NCBI RefSeq assembly: GCF_003058165.1
Contig: NZ_QBUC01000007.1
Coordinates: 1 to 64,000 of the forward strand
From: Paenisporosarcina sp. OV554
GTDB lineage: Bacteria; Bacillota; Bacilli; Bacillales_A; Planococcaceae
Length of the DNA: 64,000 nucleotides
Direction of reading: 5' to 3'
In this document: positions 1-7,793 of the stretch, in pieces
Layout: each line of letters starts with the position of its first letter
Numbering within the stretch: position 1 is the stretch's first letter
Translations under genes and position numbers: made by a program
The notes under the pieces: model-generated
Told to the model about the DNA's origin: nothing
What the model saw: only the letters and a program-made list of their open reading frames with translations
Databases searched by the model: none

Positions 1-40
1 AGAGGTACTGATTTTATTGTATTCAATTTTCTATAGATTC

Positions 41-249
41 GAAGGTGTGTGAGAAAGAGGAGGAACAAAGAGTTCGAGGAACCAAGGGGGCGAGTCTCGG
101 AGCGTATTCCATACGCGAGAAACGAGAAGCCCGCAGGTGACGAAGAAATCTGCCGTTCATCGTCTTTCGCAACCCGAACACGGAAGTTAAGCTCGTGCGC
201 CGATGGTAGCTTTAGGGTTTCCTCCTGCAAGAGTAGGACGTCGCTAGGC
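41..249 (+). rRNA. 5S rRNA-like gene, copy 1, with enlarged 5' third
   Basis: From about 173 to 249 the sequence follows Bacillus 5S rRNA closely: the CCGAACACGGAAGTTAAGCTC block (173 on), GCCGATGGTAG, then GAGTAGGACGTCGCTAGGC at the 3' end. The 5' third is abnormal. A normal 5S has about 40 nt before CCGAACACGG, whereas here a GGTG...AAGAGG start-like segment (43-60) is separated from the helix III strand CCGTTC by about 90 nt containing a strong hairpin (95-120). Total length would be about 209 nt against the usual 116. It could be a 5S with an inserted palindromic repeat, a 5S pseudogene, or a shorter 5S starting near 133 whose helix I pairs CAGGTGACG with CGTCGCTAG. Function is uncertain. 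Confidence 0.6.
61..152 (+). repeat. Palindromic insert inside the 5S-like gene, copy 1
   Basis: The segment contains a near-direct repeat (GAGGAACAAAG then GAGGAACCAAG) and a hairpin with stem GCGTAT/ATACGC around a TCC loop, extended by TCTC/GAGA across a small bulge. It resembles the short palindromic intergenic repeats common in Bacillales genomes (pattern memory, not a search). Exact borders are a guess. The same insert lies at 398-489 in copy 2. Confidence 0.4.
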
Positions 250-256
250 AATTAGA

Positions 257-288
257 AAGCCGATACCTGTAAAGGGTATCGGCTTTTT
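257..288 (+). terminator. Rho-independent terminator of 5S-like copy 1
   Basis: Stem AGCCGATACC / GGTATCGGCT around TGTAAAG, followed by a T run. It immediately follows the 5S-like 3' end, as in normal rrn operons. Confidence 0.9.
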
Positions 289-377
289 TGTGTTTATTTA
301 TAAGGGACTAGGACTTTTCAAAGAGAAACTGGTACCGAGAGGTACTGATTTTATTGTATTCAATTTTCTATAGATTC

Positions 378-586
378 GAAGGTGTGTGAGAAAGAGGAGG
401 AACAAAGAGTTCGAGGAACCAAGGGGGCGAGTCTCGGAGCGTATTCCATACGCGAGAAACGAGAAGCCCGCAGGTGACGAAGAAATCTGCCGTTCATCGT
501 CTTTCGCAACCCGAACACGGAAGTTAAGCTCGTGCGCCGATGGTAGCTTTAGGGTTTCCTCCTGCAAGAGTAGGACGTCGCTAGGC
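378..586 (+). rRNA. 5S rRNA-like gene, copy 2, with enlarged 5' third
   Basis: Second unit of the duplication, with the 5S-like gene identical to copy 1 as far as I can read, including the palindromic insert and its hairpin (432-457). The 3' two thirds match 5S rRNA (from about 510). The exact retention of the insert in both copies means that either the unit was copied after the insertion or both are maintained as functional RNAs. The same caveats apply as for copy 1. Confidence 0.6.
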
Positions 587-593
587 AATTTAG

Positions 594-627
594 AAACCGA
601 TACCTGTTAAAGGGTATCGGTTTTTTT
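594..627 (+). terminator. Rho-independent terminator of 5S-like copy 2
   Basis: Stem AAACCGATACC / GGTATCGGTTT followed by T7. Compensating changes relative to the copy 1 terminator (AGCC/GGCT replaced by AACC/GGTT) keep the stem paired. Confidence 0.9.
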
Positions 628-666
628 GTGTTCATATGTCTGGTCTAACCTAACTAGCTAGCCAAG

Positions 667-1830
667 TTAGAAAATATCTAGTTTACTAATGCGCTGAACG
701 GCTTCTTCTAAACGGTCCTCGTCTACTAATAGGCCAACACGAATATAGCCTTCGCCAAATTCACCAAAGCCATTTCCAGGGGCTACGGCTACATCTGCTT
801 CATTTAACAGCCTATCTGCGAAGCTTTGGCTTGTGTATCCCGCTGGAACGGGCAACCACGCAAAGAATGAGCCTTGGGGGGCTTCTACTTGCCATCCTAT
901 ACGGTTGCATGCATCGATGAATACATTTCGACGCTTTTCATAGCTATCAACTAATTCCTGCACACATGTTTGATTGTCATTTAAAGCAGCAACGGCTGCG
1001 TGCTGGACAGCTGGGAATAGGCTTACAAACATGTGATCTTGTATCAAGTTAAGGGCTTCAATTATTTGTGCATTTCCTACAGCAAATCCTACGCGCCATC
1101 CTGCCATGTTGTATGTTTTGGATAAGGTGTACATTTCAATTCCGATGTCTTTTGCACCGTCTGCTTGTAAGAAACTTACCGGTTTTATTCCTTCGAATCC
1201 AATGGCTCCATAGGCAAAATCATGTGATACAGCAATTCCATTTTCCTTAGCAAATGCTACAGTTTCGTTGAAGAATTCGAGGTCTGCCGTAGCTCCTGTT
1301 GGGTTGTTTGGGTAGTTAAGATACATAAGTTTCGCGCGTTCTTTACTTTCTTCAGAAAGCATATTGAAATCAGGTAAAAAATTATTTTCTGCAATAAGTG
1401 GTAACGTTTCATAGTTGACGTCGGCCATCATTACTCCTGACATATAGTCTGGGTATCCAGGGTCTGGTAGTAGCATCCAATCTCCCGGATTTAATACGGC
1501 CATAGGCAATTCAACAAGCCCGATTTTTGTTCCAAATAATACAGCGACTTCTGTTAGTGGATCGATGTCAACGTTATATTCACGTTTATAAAAGGCAGCT
1601 GCTGCTTCTTTCAATTCGCTTATTCCGCGGAAGGGCGAATATTTATGAGTAACAGGATTTTCAGCAGCTATTTGTAGTGCTTTTACGATATGTGGAGGTG
1701 TTGGTTGGTCAGGGTTACCTTGACCTAAATTAATTACATCGCGACCTTGTGCCACTGCAGCTCCTACTTTTTGTACAAGAGAAGCAAAAAATTGTGGAGG
1801 TAATTGTTGTAGTCTTTTCGAGAGTTCCAT
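667..1830 (-). CDS. mtnE: PLP-dependent methionine aminotransferase, MtnE type
   Basis: 387-residue class I/II aminotransferase. It should transaminate 2-oxo-4-methylthiobutyrate to methionine, the last step of methylthioadenosine salvage. Visible family marks are the YPNNPTG segment near residue 175 and the Schiff-base lysine in LSKTYNMAGWRVG near residue 235. The start has GAGG 8 nt upstream. It is divergent from mtnU, the same pair as B. subtilis ykrV/ykrU, and this context supports MtnE over the related aspartate or diaminopimelate aminotransferases. No S-box precedes it here. Confidence 0.85.
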   Translation of the reverse strand: MELSKRLQQLPPQFFASLVQKVGAAVAQGRDVINLGQGNPDQPTPPHIVKALQIAAENPVTHKYSPFRGISELKEAAAAFYKREYNVDIDPLTEVAVLFGTKIGLVELPMAVLNPGDWMLLPDPGYPDYMSGVMMADVNYETLPLIAENNFLPDFNMLSEESKERAKLMYLNYPNNPTGATADLEFFNETVAFAKENGIAVSHDFAYGAIGFEGIKPVSFLQADGAKDIGIEMYTLSKTYNMAGWRVGFAVGNAQIIEALNLIQDHMFVSLFPAVQHAAVAALNDNQTCVQELVDSYEKRRNVFIDACNRIGWQVEAPQGSFFAWLPVPAGYTSQSFADRLLNEADVAVAPGNGFGEFGEGYIRVGLLVDEDRLEEAVQRISKLDIF

Positions 1831-1915
1831 GGCGTTTCCTCATTTTCTAAATTAGTTGCAATCGTCAGCCAAATCTTATAACCTTTTGAGTAACTTGTCT
1901 ATAGGTGGTGTATCC

Positions 1916-2710
1916 ATGAAAATCGCTTGCATTCAGCTCGACGTAGCGTTTGCTGAACCTGAAAAAAATTTTTGCAATGTTCAAAGATTAATTGAAAAAG
2001 TAGTTGGTGAAGGTGCAGAGCTCGTTGTTTTACCTGAAATGTGGAATACTGCTTATGCATTAACAGCATTAGAAAACCTTGCCGATATTGAAGGAGAGCG
2101 TACGAAAAAATTTCTTTCTGATTTAGCGCGAACACATCACATTCATATCGTAGGTGGTTCGGTTTCAACGAAAAAAGGAGTCAACTTCTACAACACGATG
2201 TATGTATATTCGAACGATGGAGAGCTTGTTGGTGAATACGATAAAGCGCATTTGTTCCGTTTGATGGATGAACATCTATACCTACAAGCAGGAAATAAGG
2301 AAAATATGTTTTCTTTAGGTTCTATCCAAGCTGGTGGCGTCATATGTTATGACTTAAGGTTTCCTGAATGGTTACGGGCACATGCATTAGCAGGAGCAAA
2401 GGTGTTATTCATTCCAGCACAGTGGCCGTCGACACGCATTGATCATTGGAAGATCTTACTTCAAGCGCGTGCAATAGAAAATCAATGTTTCGTAATTGCA
2501 GTGAATCGTATTGGTTCTGATCCAAACAATCAGTTTAATGGCCAATCCATGATTATTGCGCCGTGGGGGAAAGTGTTGTGGACCGGTACCGAACATGAAG
2601 AATACGCGGTAATTGATGTTGATTTTTCCGAAGTTGAAGAAGTGCGCGCACGTATCCCTGTGTATGAAGATCGAAGACCGTCACTTTATCTACCATTGTT
2701 TGAAAAGTGA
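1916..2710 (+). CDS. mtnU: Carbon-nitrogen hydrolase (omega-amidase), MtnU
   Basis: 264-residue nitrilase-superfamily amidase. The likely role is deamidation of 2-oxo acid amides such as 2-oxoglutaramate produced when glutamine is the amino donor in MtnE transamination. The Glu-Lys-Cys triad is visible: Glu in VLPEMWN, Lys in YDKAHLF, Cys in GVICYDLRFPE. The start at 1916 (MKIACIQL) has a GGTGG ribosome site 8-10 nt upstream; an earlier in-frame start at 1856 lacks one. Divergent from mtnE. Confidence 0.85.
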   Translation: MKIACIQLDVAFAEPEKNFCNVQRLIEKVVGEGAELVVLPEMWNTAYALTALENLADIEGERTKKFLSDLARTHHIHIVGGSVSTKKGVNFYNTMYVYSNDGELVGEYDKAHLFRLMDEHLYLQAGNKENMFSLGSIQAGGVICYDLRFPEWLRAHALAGAKVLFIPAQWPSTRIDHWKILLQARAIENQCFVIAVNRIGSDPNNQFNGQSMIIAPWGKVLWTGTEHEEYAVIDVDFSEVEEVRARIPVYEDRRPSLYLPLFEK

Positions 2711-2718
2711 AAAAAGGT

Positions 2719-2747
2719 TTGACACTCGTTAATAAACATCGTAAGAT
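2719..2747 (+). promoter_or_regulatory. SigA promoter of the metNIQ S-box transcript
   Basis: TTGACA (2719-2724), 17-nt spacer, TAAGAT (2742-2747). It lies about 35 bp upstream of the S-box aptamer and immediately after the mtnU stop. Confidence 0.75.
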
Positions 2748-2782
2748 TTAGTTCGAGCAACAAATACAACTACATATGGAAA

Positions 2783-2936
2783 CTTATCAAGAGAGACCGA
2801 GGGATAGGCCCTATGACGTCCGGCAACCCCCAGCAATAGCTGGGAAGGTGCCAATTCCTACAGAATGATTTCATTCTGAAAGATAACCCAAAATCCATTT
2901 TTCGGTGCCTCTTTCATAATGAAAGGGGCATTTTTT
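2783..2936 (+). promoter_or_regulatory. SAM-I (S-box) riboswitch with terminator, upstream of metNIQ
   Basis: Hallmarks in order are CTTATCAAGAG, GAGGGATAGGCCCTATGA, CCGGCAACC, the AAGGTGCCAATTCC core, and a closing AGATAA. Downstream stem TGCCTCTTTC/GAAAGGGGCA (2906-2930) with a T run is the terminator. Known S-box logic: SAM binding favours termination, so the transporter operon is read when SAM is low. Confidence 0.95.
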
Positions 2937-2992
2937 ATTTTGTTAAAGTCTACGGATTGTGTTTTCTAGAAGGTAAAAAGGAGCTTGTTGTT

Positions 2993-4006
2993 ATGATACG
3001 AATAAATGATTTATCTAAAGAATACAAAACGAAAAATGGCCTGGTAATGGGTGTGGATCGAGTTAATCTCACCATTTCTGAAGGGGAAGTTTTCGGAATT
3101 GTGGGGTATTCCGGAGCTGGCAAGAGTTCTTTACTCCGTTGTATCAACTTACTCGAAAGACCAACCAGTGGCCAGATTGAAGTAAATGGACTTGATCTAA
3201 CAAAATTAAAGGGAGAAGAATTACGCAAGGCGCGCTTGAAAATCGGCATGATTTTTCAACACTTTCACTTGATTAGTCAAAAGACAGTAGCTGAAAATAT
3301 TGCATTCGCATTAAGAGCGGCAAGCACACCAAGAGAAAAAATGACGTCTCGTGTAGTGGAGCTTCTTGAGATGGTTGGTTTAACTGATAAAAAAGATGTG
3401 TTTCCAGCACAACTGAGTGGTGGGCAAAAACAACGTGTTGGAATAGCACGTGCACTTGCAAATAACCCTTCCTTGTTATTGTGTGACGAAGCAACCTCTG
3501 CGCTTGATCCAAACACAACATTATCAATTCTACGATTGCTAAAAAAGATAAACCGCGAATTAAACATCACGATTGTGTTAATCACGCATGAAATGAATGT
3601 AGTGAAAGAGATTTGTGACCGTATGGCAGTCATGCAAGATGGGCGAGTAGTGGAGGAAGGGTCAGTATACGAAATTTTCTCAAATCCAAAAGCTGAGCTG
3701 ACTAAAGAATTTATTAGTAGCGTGCTGTCATTTGAAGTGCCACAAACCATTTTGGATAAAGTTACTGGAAGTATTGTAAAAGTAATGTTTAAAGGTGATG
3801 TGGCGGGTGAAGGTGTTATTTCAGATATGGTTCAGCATTTTGAAGTACGTGGGAATTTCTTGCACGGCTCGATTGAATACATACAAGAAGTGCCGCTAGG
3901 TTTGTTTTTAATGGAAATTCAAGGACATCCAGACAATATTAAAAGAGCTATTACGTATATGGAAGGACGCGGAGCGCAAGTGGAGGTGATTCAAAATGGG
4001 CATTGA
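2993..4006 (+). CDS. metN: Methionine ABC importer, ATP-binding protein
   Basis: 337-residue ATPase of the MetNIQ methionine importer. Walker A GYSGAGKSS near residue 38, signature LSGGQKQRVG, Walker B LLLCDEATSALD, then a C-terminal ligand-sensing NIL domain from about residue 260, which in the E. coli family binds methionine and inhibits transport. The start at 2993 has AAAAGGAG 9 nt upstream. First gene after the S-box; overlaps metI by 11 nt, so translational coupling is likely. Confidence 0.95.
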   Translation: MIRINDLSKEYKTKNGLVMGVDRVNLTISEGEVFGIVGYSGAGKSSLLRCINLLERPTSGQIEVNGLDLTKLKGEELRKARLKIGMIFQHFHLISQKTVAENIAFALRAASTPREKMTSRVVELLEMVGLTDKKDVFPAQLSGGQKQRVGIARALANNPSLLLCDEATSALDPNTTLSILRLLKKINRELNITIVLITHEMNVVKEICDRMAVMQDGRVVEEGSVYEIFSNPKAELTKEFISSVLSFEVPQTILDKVTGSIVKVMFKGDVAGEGVISDMVQHFEVRGNFLHGSIEYIQEVPLGLFLMEIQGHPDNIKRAITYMEGRGAQVEVIQNGH

Positions 4007-4667
4007 TATCCAACACGTGATTGAATTAAGGCCAGACATACTCAAAGCATTTGGGGAAACGATGTATATGATTGGGATTTCACTGACGGTTGCGATTGTG
4101 ATTGGATTACCCCTTGGTATTGTACTTTTCATTACCGATCGAGGATTGTTTTTAGAAAATCGAATTATAAAAGGAATACTCGGTTTTATTGTAAATATGG
4201 TACGTTCGATTCCGTTTATTATTTTGTTAGTTGCACTTATACCATTAACCAAATTGCTTGTTGATTCTACGATTGGACCAGCAGCAGCTAGTGTTTCTTT
4301 ATCGGTTGCGGCCACTCCATTTTTCGCGCGAATTGTTGAAACATCACTCCGAGAGATTGATAAAGGCGTTATTGAAGCTGCAGTTGCAGTAGGAGCAACC
4401 CCTTGGATGATTATCAAAGATGTGTTATTGCCAGAATCGAAGTCGAGCATTGTGCAAGGAGTGACGATGACCATCATTAGCCTAGTTGCTTACTCCGCAA
4501 TGGCTGGGGTAGTAGGCGGCGGCGGAATTGGAGACTTGGCAATACGGTTCGGATATTACCGTTATGACAATACAATCATGGTTGTCACGGTAGTAATTTT
4601 AATTGTTCTCGTTCAAATCATTCAACAGCTGGGTGACTGGACGTCTAAAGCATTAGATAAACGATAA
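3996..4667 (+). CDS. metI: Methionine ABC importer, permease
   Basis: 223-residue BPD-type permease with about five membrane helices and the EAA loop (EAAVAVGATPW near residue 128) that docks on MetN. Start GGAGGTGATTCAAAATG lies inside the end of metN. In B. subtilis the equivalent gene is called metP. Middle gene of the S-box operon, 17 bp before metQ. Confidence 0.95.
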   Translation: MGIDIQHVIELRPDILKAFGETMYMIGISLTVAIVIGLPLGIVLFITDRGLFLENRIIKGILGFIVNMVRSIPFIILLVALIPLTKLLVDSTIGPAAASVSLSVAATPFFARIVETSLREIDKGVIEAAVAVGATPWMIIKDVLLPESKSSIVQGVTMTIISLVAYSAMAGVVGGGGIGDLAIRFGYYRYDNTIMVVTVVILIVLVQIIQQLGDWTSKALDKR

Positions 4668-4684
4668 AAGGGAGAGAGACAGAG

Positions 4685-5518
4685 ATGAAAAAAATTATAT
4701 TTTCGATTATGTTACTGGTACTAGTAGTGGCTCTTGCAGCATGTGGAGGAAGTGACGAAGAAACTAAAGGCAATGTGGATAACGATAATTCAGTAAAATT
4801 AGGTGGATCAGCAGGTCCTTACAGCGACATGTTGAAAAAGGCTATTAAACCAGCTCTTGAAGAAAAAGGCTACAAAGTAGAAATCGTTGAATTCAGCGAT
4901 TACATTCAACCTAACATTGCGCTAGACAATGGAGATATTGACGCGAACCTTTTCCAACACTCCATTTATATTAAGAACTTCTCGAAAGAAAATGATATGG
5001 AATTAACTGGACTAATCACAGTGCCAACAGCACCAATGGGTATTTACTCTAATAAATATAAATCCATAGAAGAAGTGAAAGATGGTGCAACAATAGCGAT
5101 TCCAAATGACCCAGTCAATGCGGCCCGTACTTTCCTAATCTTACAAGATCATAAATTAATAGAATTAGATCCAAATGCAGAGCCTTTGACAGTGTCAGAG
5201 AAAGATATTAAGACCAATGCGAAAAATTTAGTGTTCCAACCAATTGAAGCAGGTCAACTGCCTCGTTCAGTAGATGGTGCAGATTTAGCAGCAGTTCCAG
5301 GAAACTTCGCTTTAGCAGCAGATATGAAATTACGAGATGCGTTAATTTTAGAGAACATGCCTGATCTCTACCGTAACCTCGTGGCTGTTACGACTGCAAA
5401 CAAAGACTCGCAACTTGCGAAAGACTTAGTGGAAATCGTAGAAGCACCTGAATTTGAAGGAATTATCGACTCAGAATTTGAAGGTTTTGGTAAACCTGAG
5501 TGGATGAAAAACCGTTAA
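4685..5518 (+). CDS. metQ: Methionine-binding lipoprotein (NlpA family)
   Basis: 277-residue substrate-binding lipoprotein. A signal peptide with lipobox LAAC (Cys20) anchors it to the outer face of the membrane, where it delivers methionine to MetI. NlpA-family segments visible include VEFSDYIQPN, DANLFQH and IAIPNDPVNAAR. GGAGAGAG ribosome site. Third gene of the operon; the next gene starts 16 bp after its stop. Confidence 0.95.
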   Translation: MKKIIFSIMLLVLVVALAACGGSDEETKGNVDNDNSVKLGGSAGPYSDMLKKAIKPALEEKGYKVEIVEFSDYIQPNIALDNGDIDANLFQHSIYIKNFSKENDMELTGLITVPTAPMGIYSNKYKSIEEVKDGATIAIPNDPVNAARTFLILQDHKLIELDPNAEPLTVSEKDIKTNAKNLVFQPIEAGQLPRSVDGADLAAVPGNFALAADMKLRDALILENMPDLYRNLVAVTTANKDSQLAKDLVEIVEAPEFEGIIDSEFEGFGKPEWMKNR

Positions 5519-5533
5519 GAGAGAAGGAGTCTT

Positions 5534-6619
5534 ATGGAAGACATCATTATTCGCGGAGCACCGACTGAATATGTTTGTAAGAGTGGGGCGCTAGATGAAC
5601 TTGAAGACAAGTTAGTGTCTAGAAATATCAAACGTGTACTCATTGTTTCAGGTGTGAAGTCATGGTATGCGGCACGCTACTATTTTCCCAGCCTAAAAAG
5701 CATTCATGTATCGCAAGTTTTTTATAAAGGTCAGTGTACAGTAACTGAAATCTCCAGAGTGGCTGCGCTAGCACAGAGCCATTCCGTAGATGCAATTATT
5801 GGTGTGGGAGGCGGAAAAGTGTTGGATGTCGTAAAAGCGGCAGCTTACACGAGTGAAACCAAGGCGATCTTAATTCCAACGCTCGCTTCGAACTGTGCAC
5901 CGTGGACACCACTTAGTGTTATCTATTCTGATGAAGGTATGATGACACATTATGATGTGTATCCAATGAGTGTTGACATCCTTCTTGTGGAGCCACGAAT
6001 TTTAGTGGAAGCCCCCATTCCACTTCTCGTCGCAGGCATTGGAGATACATTAGCTAAGTGGTATGAAGCAGACGTTCAAATTAGCAAGTTAAGCAATCCA
6101 TCGGTTGCGCTAAAGGTCGCTCATCATACTGCGCGGTTATGTGCAGAAGAAATGTTTGAACATGCAGAAGAAGCCATTGATGATGCGAAAGAAGCAAAAG
6201 TATCAAATGCATTTGTCAAAGTAATTGAATCGATAATTATGCTTGGAGGAATGGTAGGCGGATTTGGTGATCGCTATGGTCGAGTCGCAGGTGCGCACTC
6301 CATACATAACGGCATGACCATTGCGCCAGAGTCACATAAAGCATTACATGGAAATAAAGTGGCTTATGGCATTTTGGTTCAATTGCTTCTCGAACAGAAG
6401 GAAAGTGAAGTTGAGCGACTATGTCCGTTTTATCAGAAACTGGGTTTGCCGACTTCGCTTTATGATTTAAATATTCCGAGTAGATGGATTGATGTTATTG
6501 CACAACAATCCACAAGAAATGAAGAGTCCATTCATCACATGCGTAGTGAAAAAATAACAGCTACTGAAGTGGCACAAGCCATGCGACATTTAGAGTCAAG
6601 GTTACTTGTAAAACCATGA
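5534..6619 (+). CDS. Iron-containing alcohol dehydrogenase (GldA-like), possible 2-oxoacid reductase
   Basis: 361-residue group III metal-dependent dehydrogenase. NAD(P)-binding GVGGGKVLDVVKAAA near residue 95; metal ligands probably Asp in GIGDTLAKWYEA and His in GAHSIHNG and LHGNKVAYG. It is the last gene of the S-box metNIQ transcript (GAGAAGGAG ribosome site), followed by a terminator. E. coli YbdH/HcxA, a relative that reduces 2-oxo acids, lies beside a methionine aminotransferase gene. By analogy this enzyme may act on 2-oxo-4-methylthiobutyrate or 2-oxobutyrate; that substrate is inference. A glycerol dehydrogenase role is less likely in this operon. Confidence 0.75.
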   Translation: MEDIIIRGAPTEYVCKSGALDELEDKLVSRNIKRVLIVSGVKSWYAARYYFPSLKSIHVSQVFYKGQCTVTEISRVAALAQSHSVDAIIGVGGGKVLDVVKAAAYTSETKAILIPTLASNCAPWTPLSVIYSDEGMMTHYDVYPMSVDILLVEPRILVEAPIPLLVAGIGDTLAKWYEADVQISKLSNPSVALKVAHHTARLCAEEMFEHAEEAIDDAKEAKVSNAFVKVIESIIMLGGMVGGFGDRYGRVAGAHSIHNGMTIAPESHKALHGNKVAYGILVQLLLEQKESEVERLCPFYQKLGLPTSLYDLNIPSRWIDVIAQQSTRNEESIHHMRSEKITATEVAQAMRHLESRLLVKP

Positions 6620-6634
6620 ATTCGATTATTTAAA

Positions 6635-6668
6635 AAAGACCGACATAAAAACTTTGTCGGTCTTTCTC
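6635..6668 (+). terminator. Terminator of the metNIQ operon
   Basis: Perfect 11-bp stem AAAGACCGACA / TGTCGGTCTTT. It lies between convergent operons and may serve both strands. Confidence 0.85.
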
Positions 6669-6687
6669 TATGTCAACTTTGTTATTA

Positions 6688-7050
6688 CTATTTCTCAACT
6701 TCGGTTTTAATGACGTGTATTCTACTTCCTCCATCACTTTCAACAACATGTTTAAGTATTGATAATTTGTTGTTCCAAAATTGTTCGTAAAAAGAAAGCC
6801 ACTGTTTTAATTCTTCTAAAGGTTCTGGTTGTAACTGATAGAGTTTTTCTCTCCCTACCTTTCGTCCACTGACTAACTTTGCTTCTGAAAGGATATGAAG
6901 ATGTTTTGCAATGGCTGTACGACTCATAGTGAAATGAGATGTTATTTTTGAGATGGGTAACTCTTTTCCAGTAAGTATGCGAAGTACCTCTCTACGGGTT
7001 GGATCAGCAATAGCTTGGAATACATCATATTTTTCTGCTGAATTAGCCAC
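6688..7050 (-). CDS. ArsR-family winged-helix repressor
   Basis: 120-residue DNA-binding protein with the ArsR winged helix (IADPTRREVLRIL, then SKITSHFTMSRTAIAKHLHILSEAKLV as recognition region). No cysteine metal motif is visible, so it is probably not a metal sensor. GTG start overlapping the stop of the SRPBCC gene by one base (TAGTG), implying coupled translation. ArsR regulators next to AHSA1/SRPBCC genes are a recurrent pair in Bacillales; the likely target is the palindrome at 7508-7557. Confidence 0.85.
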   Translation of the reverse strand: MANSAEKYDVFQAIADPTRREVLRILTGKELPISKITSHFTMSRTAIAKHLHILSEAKLVSGRKVGREKLYQLQPEPLEELKQWLSFYEQFWNNKLSILKHVVESDGGSRIHVIKTEVEK

Positions 7051-7484
7051 TATTCCTCAACAACTTTTTTAAGTCGTTCATTAACAATCCCCATCCAACC
7101 ATAATTCATTCTGTCGCGGATAACTGAGCTTTTGTCATTTGCTTTTGGAAGGATAGCATCTGGTTGTTTCCAACCACTATGAATAAGGGTAAACTCAGTT
7201 TTACCACTGACCTCTATTAATATAAAAGTAACAATCCATCCTTCTGTGTCCCAAGTAAAAGTAAGTCGATTAGGAGCATCTAATTCAACGACTTTACATG
7301 GTGATGGACCGAATGGCGATTGGACATGAAATTCATGTCCGACTTTCGCTTGAAAATCATTTGGCATAAACCATGATGCGATTCCTTCTGCAGTTGATAC
7401 GGTATCCCATACTTTTTGAATGGGTGCATTAAAAATGACTGTTTGCTTAATATCTGGTAGTACATTCTGATTGTTTGTCTCCAT
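7050..7484 (-). CDS. SRPBCC (AHSA1/START-like) domain protein
   Basis: 144-residue small ligand-binding fold: [21 protein letters not shown] at the N terminus is the typical AHSA1 opening, and a hydrophobic-cavity protein is expected. The start at 7484 (METNNQ) has AAGAAGG 8 nt upstream; the in-frame start at 7505 has none. First gene of a two-gene operon with ArsR, directly behind the 50-bp palindrome. The ligand is unknown. Confidence 0.8.
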   Translation of the reverse strand: METNNQNVLPDIKQTVIFNAPIQKVWDTVSTAEGIASWFMPNDFQAKVGHEFHVQSPFGPSPCKVVELDAPNRLTFTWDTEGWIVTFILIEVSGKTEFTLIHSGWKQPDAILPKANDKSSVIRDRMNYGWMGIVNERLKKVVEE

Positions 7485-7507
7485 GAATTCGCCTTCTTTC
7501 AACAATA

Positions 7508-7562
7508 TGAAACCATTTGGTTGTATATATTAATATATACAACCAAATGGTTTCATGTCAAG
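7508..7562 (-). promoter_or_regulatory. 50-bp perfect palindrome covering the promoter of the ArsR/SRPBCC operon
   Basis: Bases 7508-7557 form an uninterrupted 25+25 inverted repeat centred on TTAA. Each arm contains ACCATTTGGTT followed by GTATATATT. On the minus strand TTGACA (7562-7557), an 18-nt spacer and TATATT (7538-7533) form a promoter, so the palindrome covers the spacer, the -10 box and the start region. This is the position expected for an autorepressor site. Confidence 0.8.
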
Positions 7563-7793
7563 GTGAGGCATAGAAATTCCACATCAAGAACATTCTTAAA
7601 TCATAGGATGTTCATATGGAGAGTCATATTACTTATCCAATTATTCGTAGTTTATCAGATGGTTATTGGAAAAAATATCTTTAGGTAAGTCATGGCACAT
7701 TTCAGCCTGGTACACTTTGTATGGGGTTTTTTCTTGCCCAATGGCATATGTTTCCGTCACAATGACTTTAAGAACAAACTTGGAGGAACAGTA

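Larger units (their letters stand above)
1..627 (+). repeat. Tandem duplication, 337-bp period, of a 5S-like unit with its terminator
   Basis: Two head-to-tail units start at 1 and 338 and are almost identical. Visible differences are confined to the terminator region (loop and stem bases, and one inserted T before the second stem). Each unit holds an upstream AT-rich stretch, a 5S-like gene and a rho-independent terminator. Near identity suggests recent duplication or gene conversion, as expected at the end of an rRNA operon; whether a 23S gene lies left of base 1 cannot be seen. Confidence 0.85.

Noticed and set aside
49-610. Open frames of 68, 74 and 96 codons across the 5S-like repeats
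   Set aside because: They run through 5S rRNA sequence and terminators, have low-complexity Arg/Ser-rich products and exist only because of the RNA gene sequence.
5534-6619. Glycerol dehydrogenase or glycerol-1-phosphate dehydrogenase
   Set aside because: Family membership is shared, but operon position under an S-box argues against glycerol metabolism; kept as an open alternative only.
7588-7613. GAACAT...ATGTTC inverted repeat as a LexA box upstream of the yihY-like gene
   Set aside because: The arms are separated by 14 bp; a Bacillus LexA box needs four bases between GAAC and GTTC.
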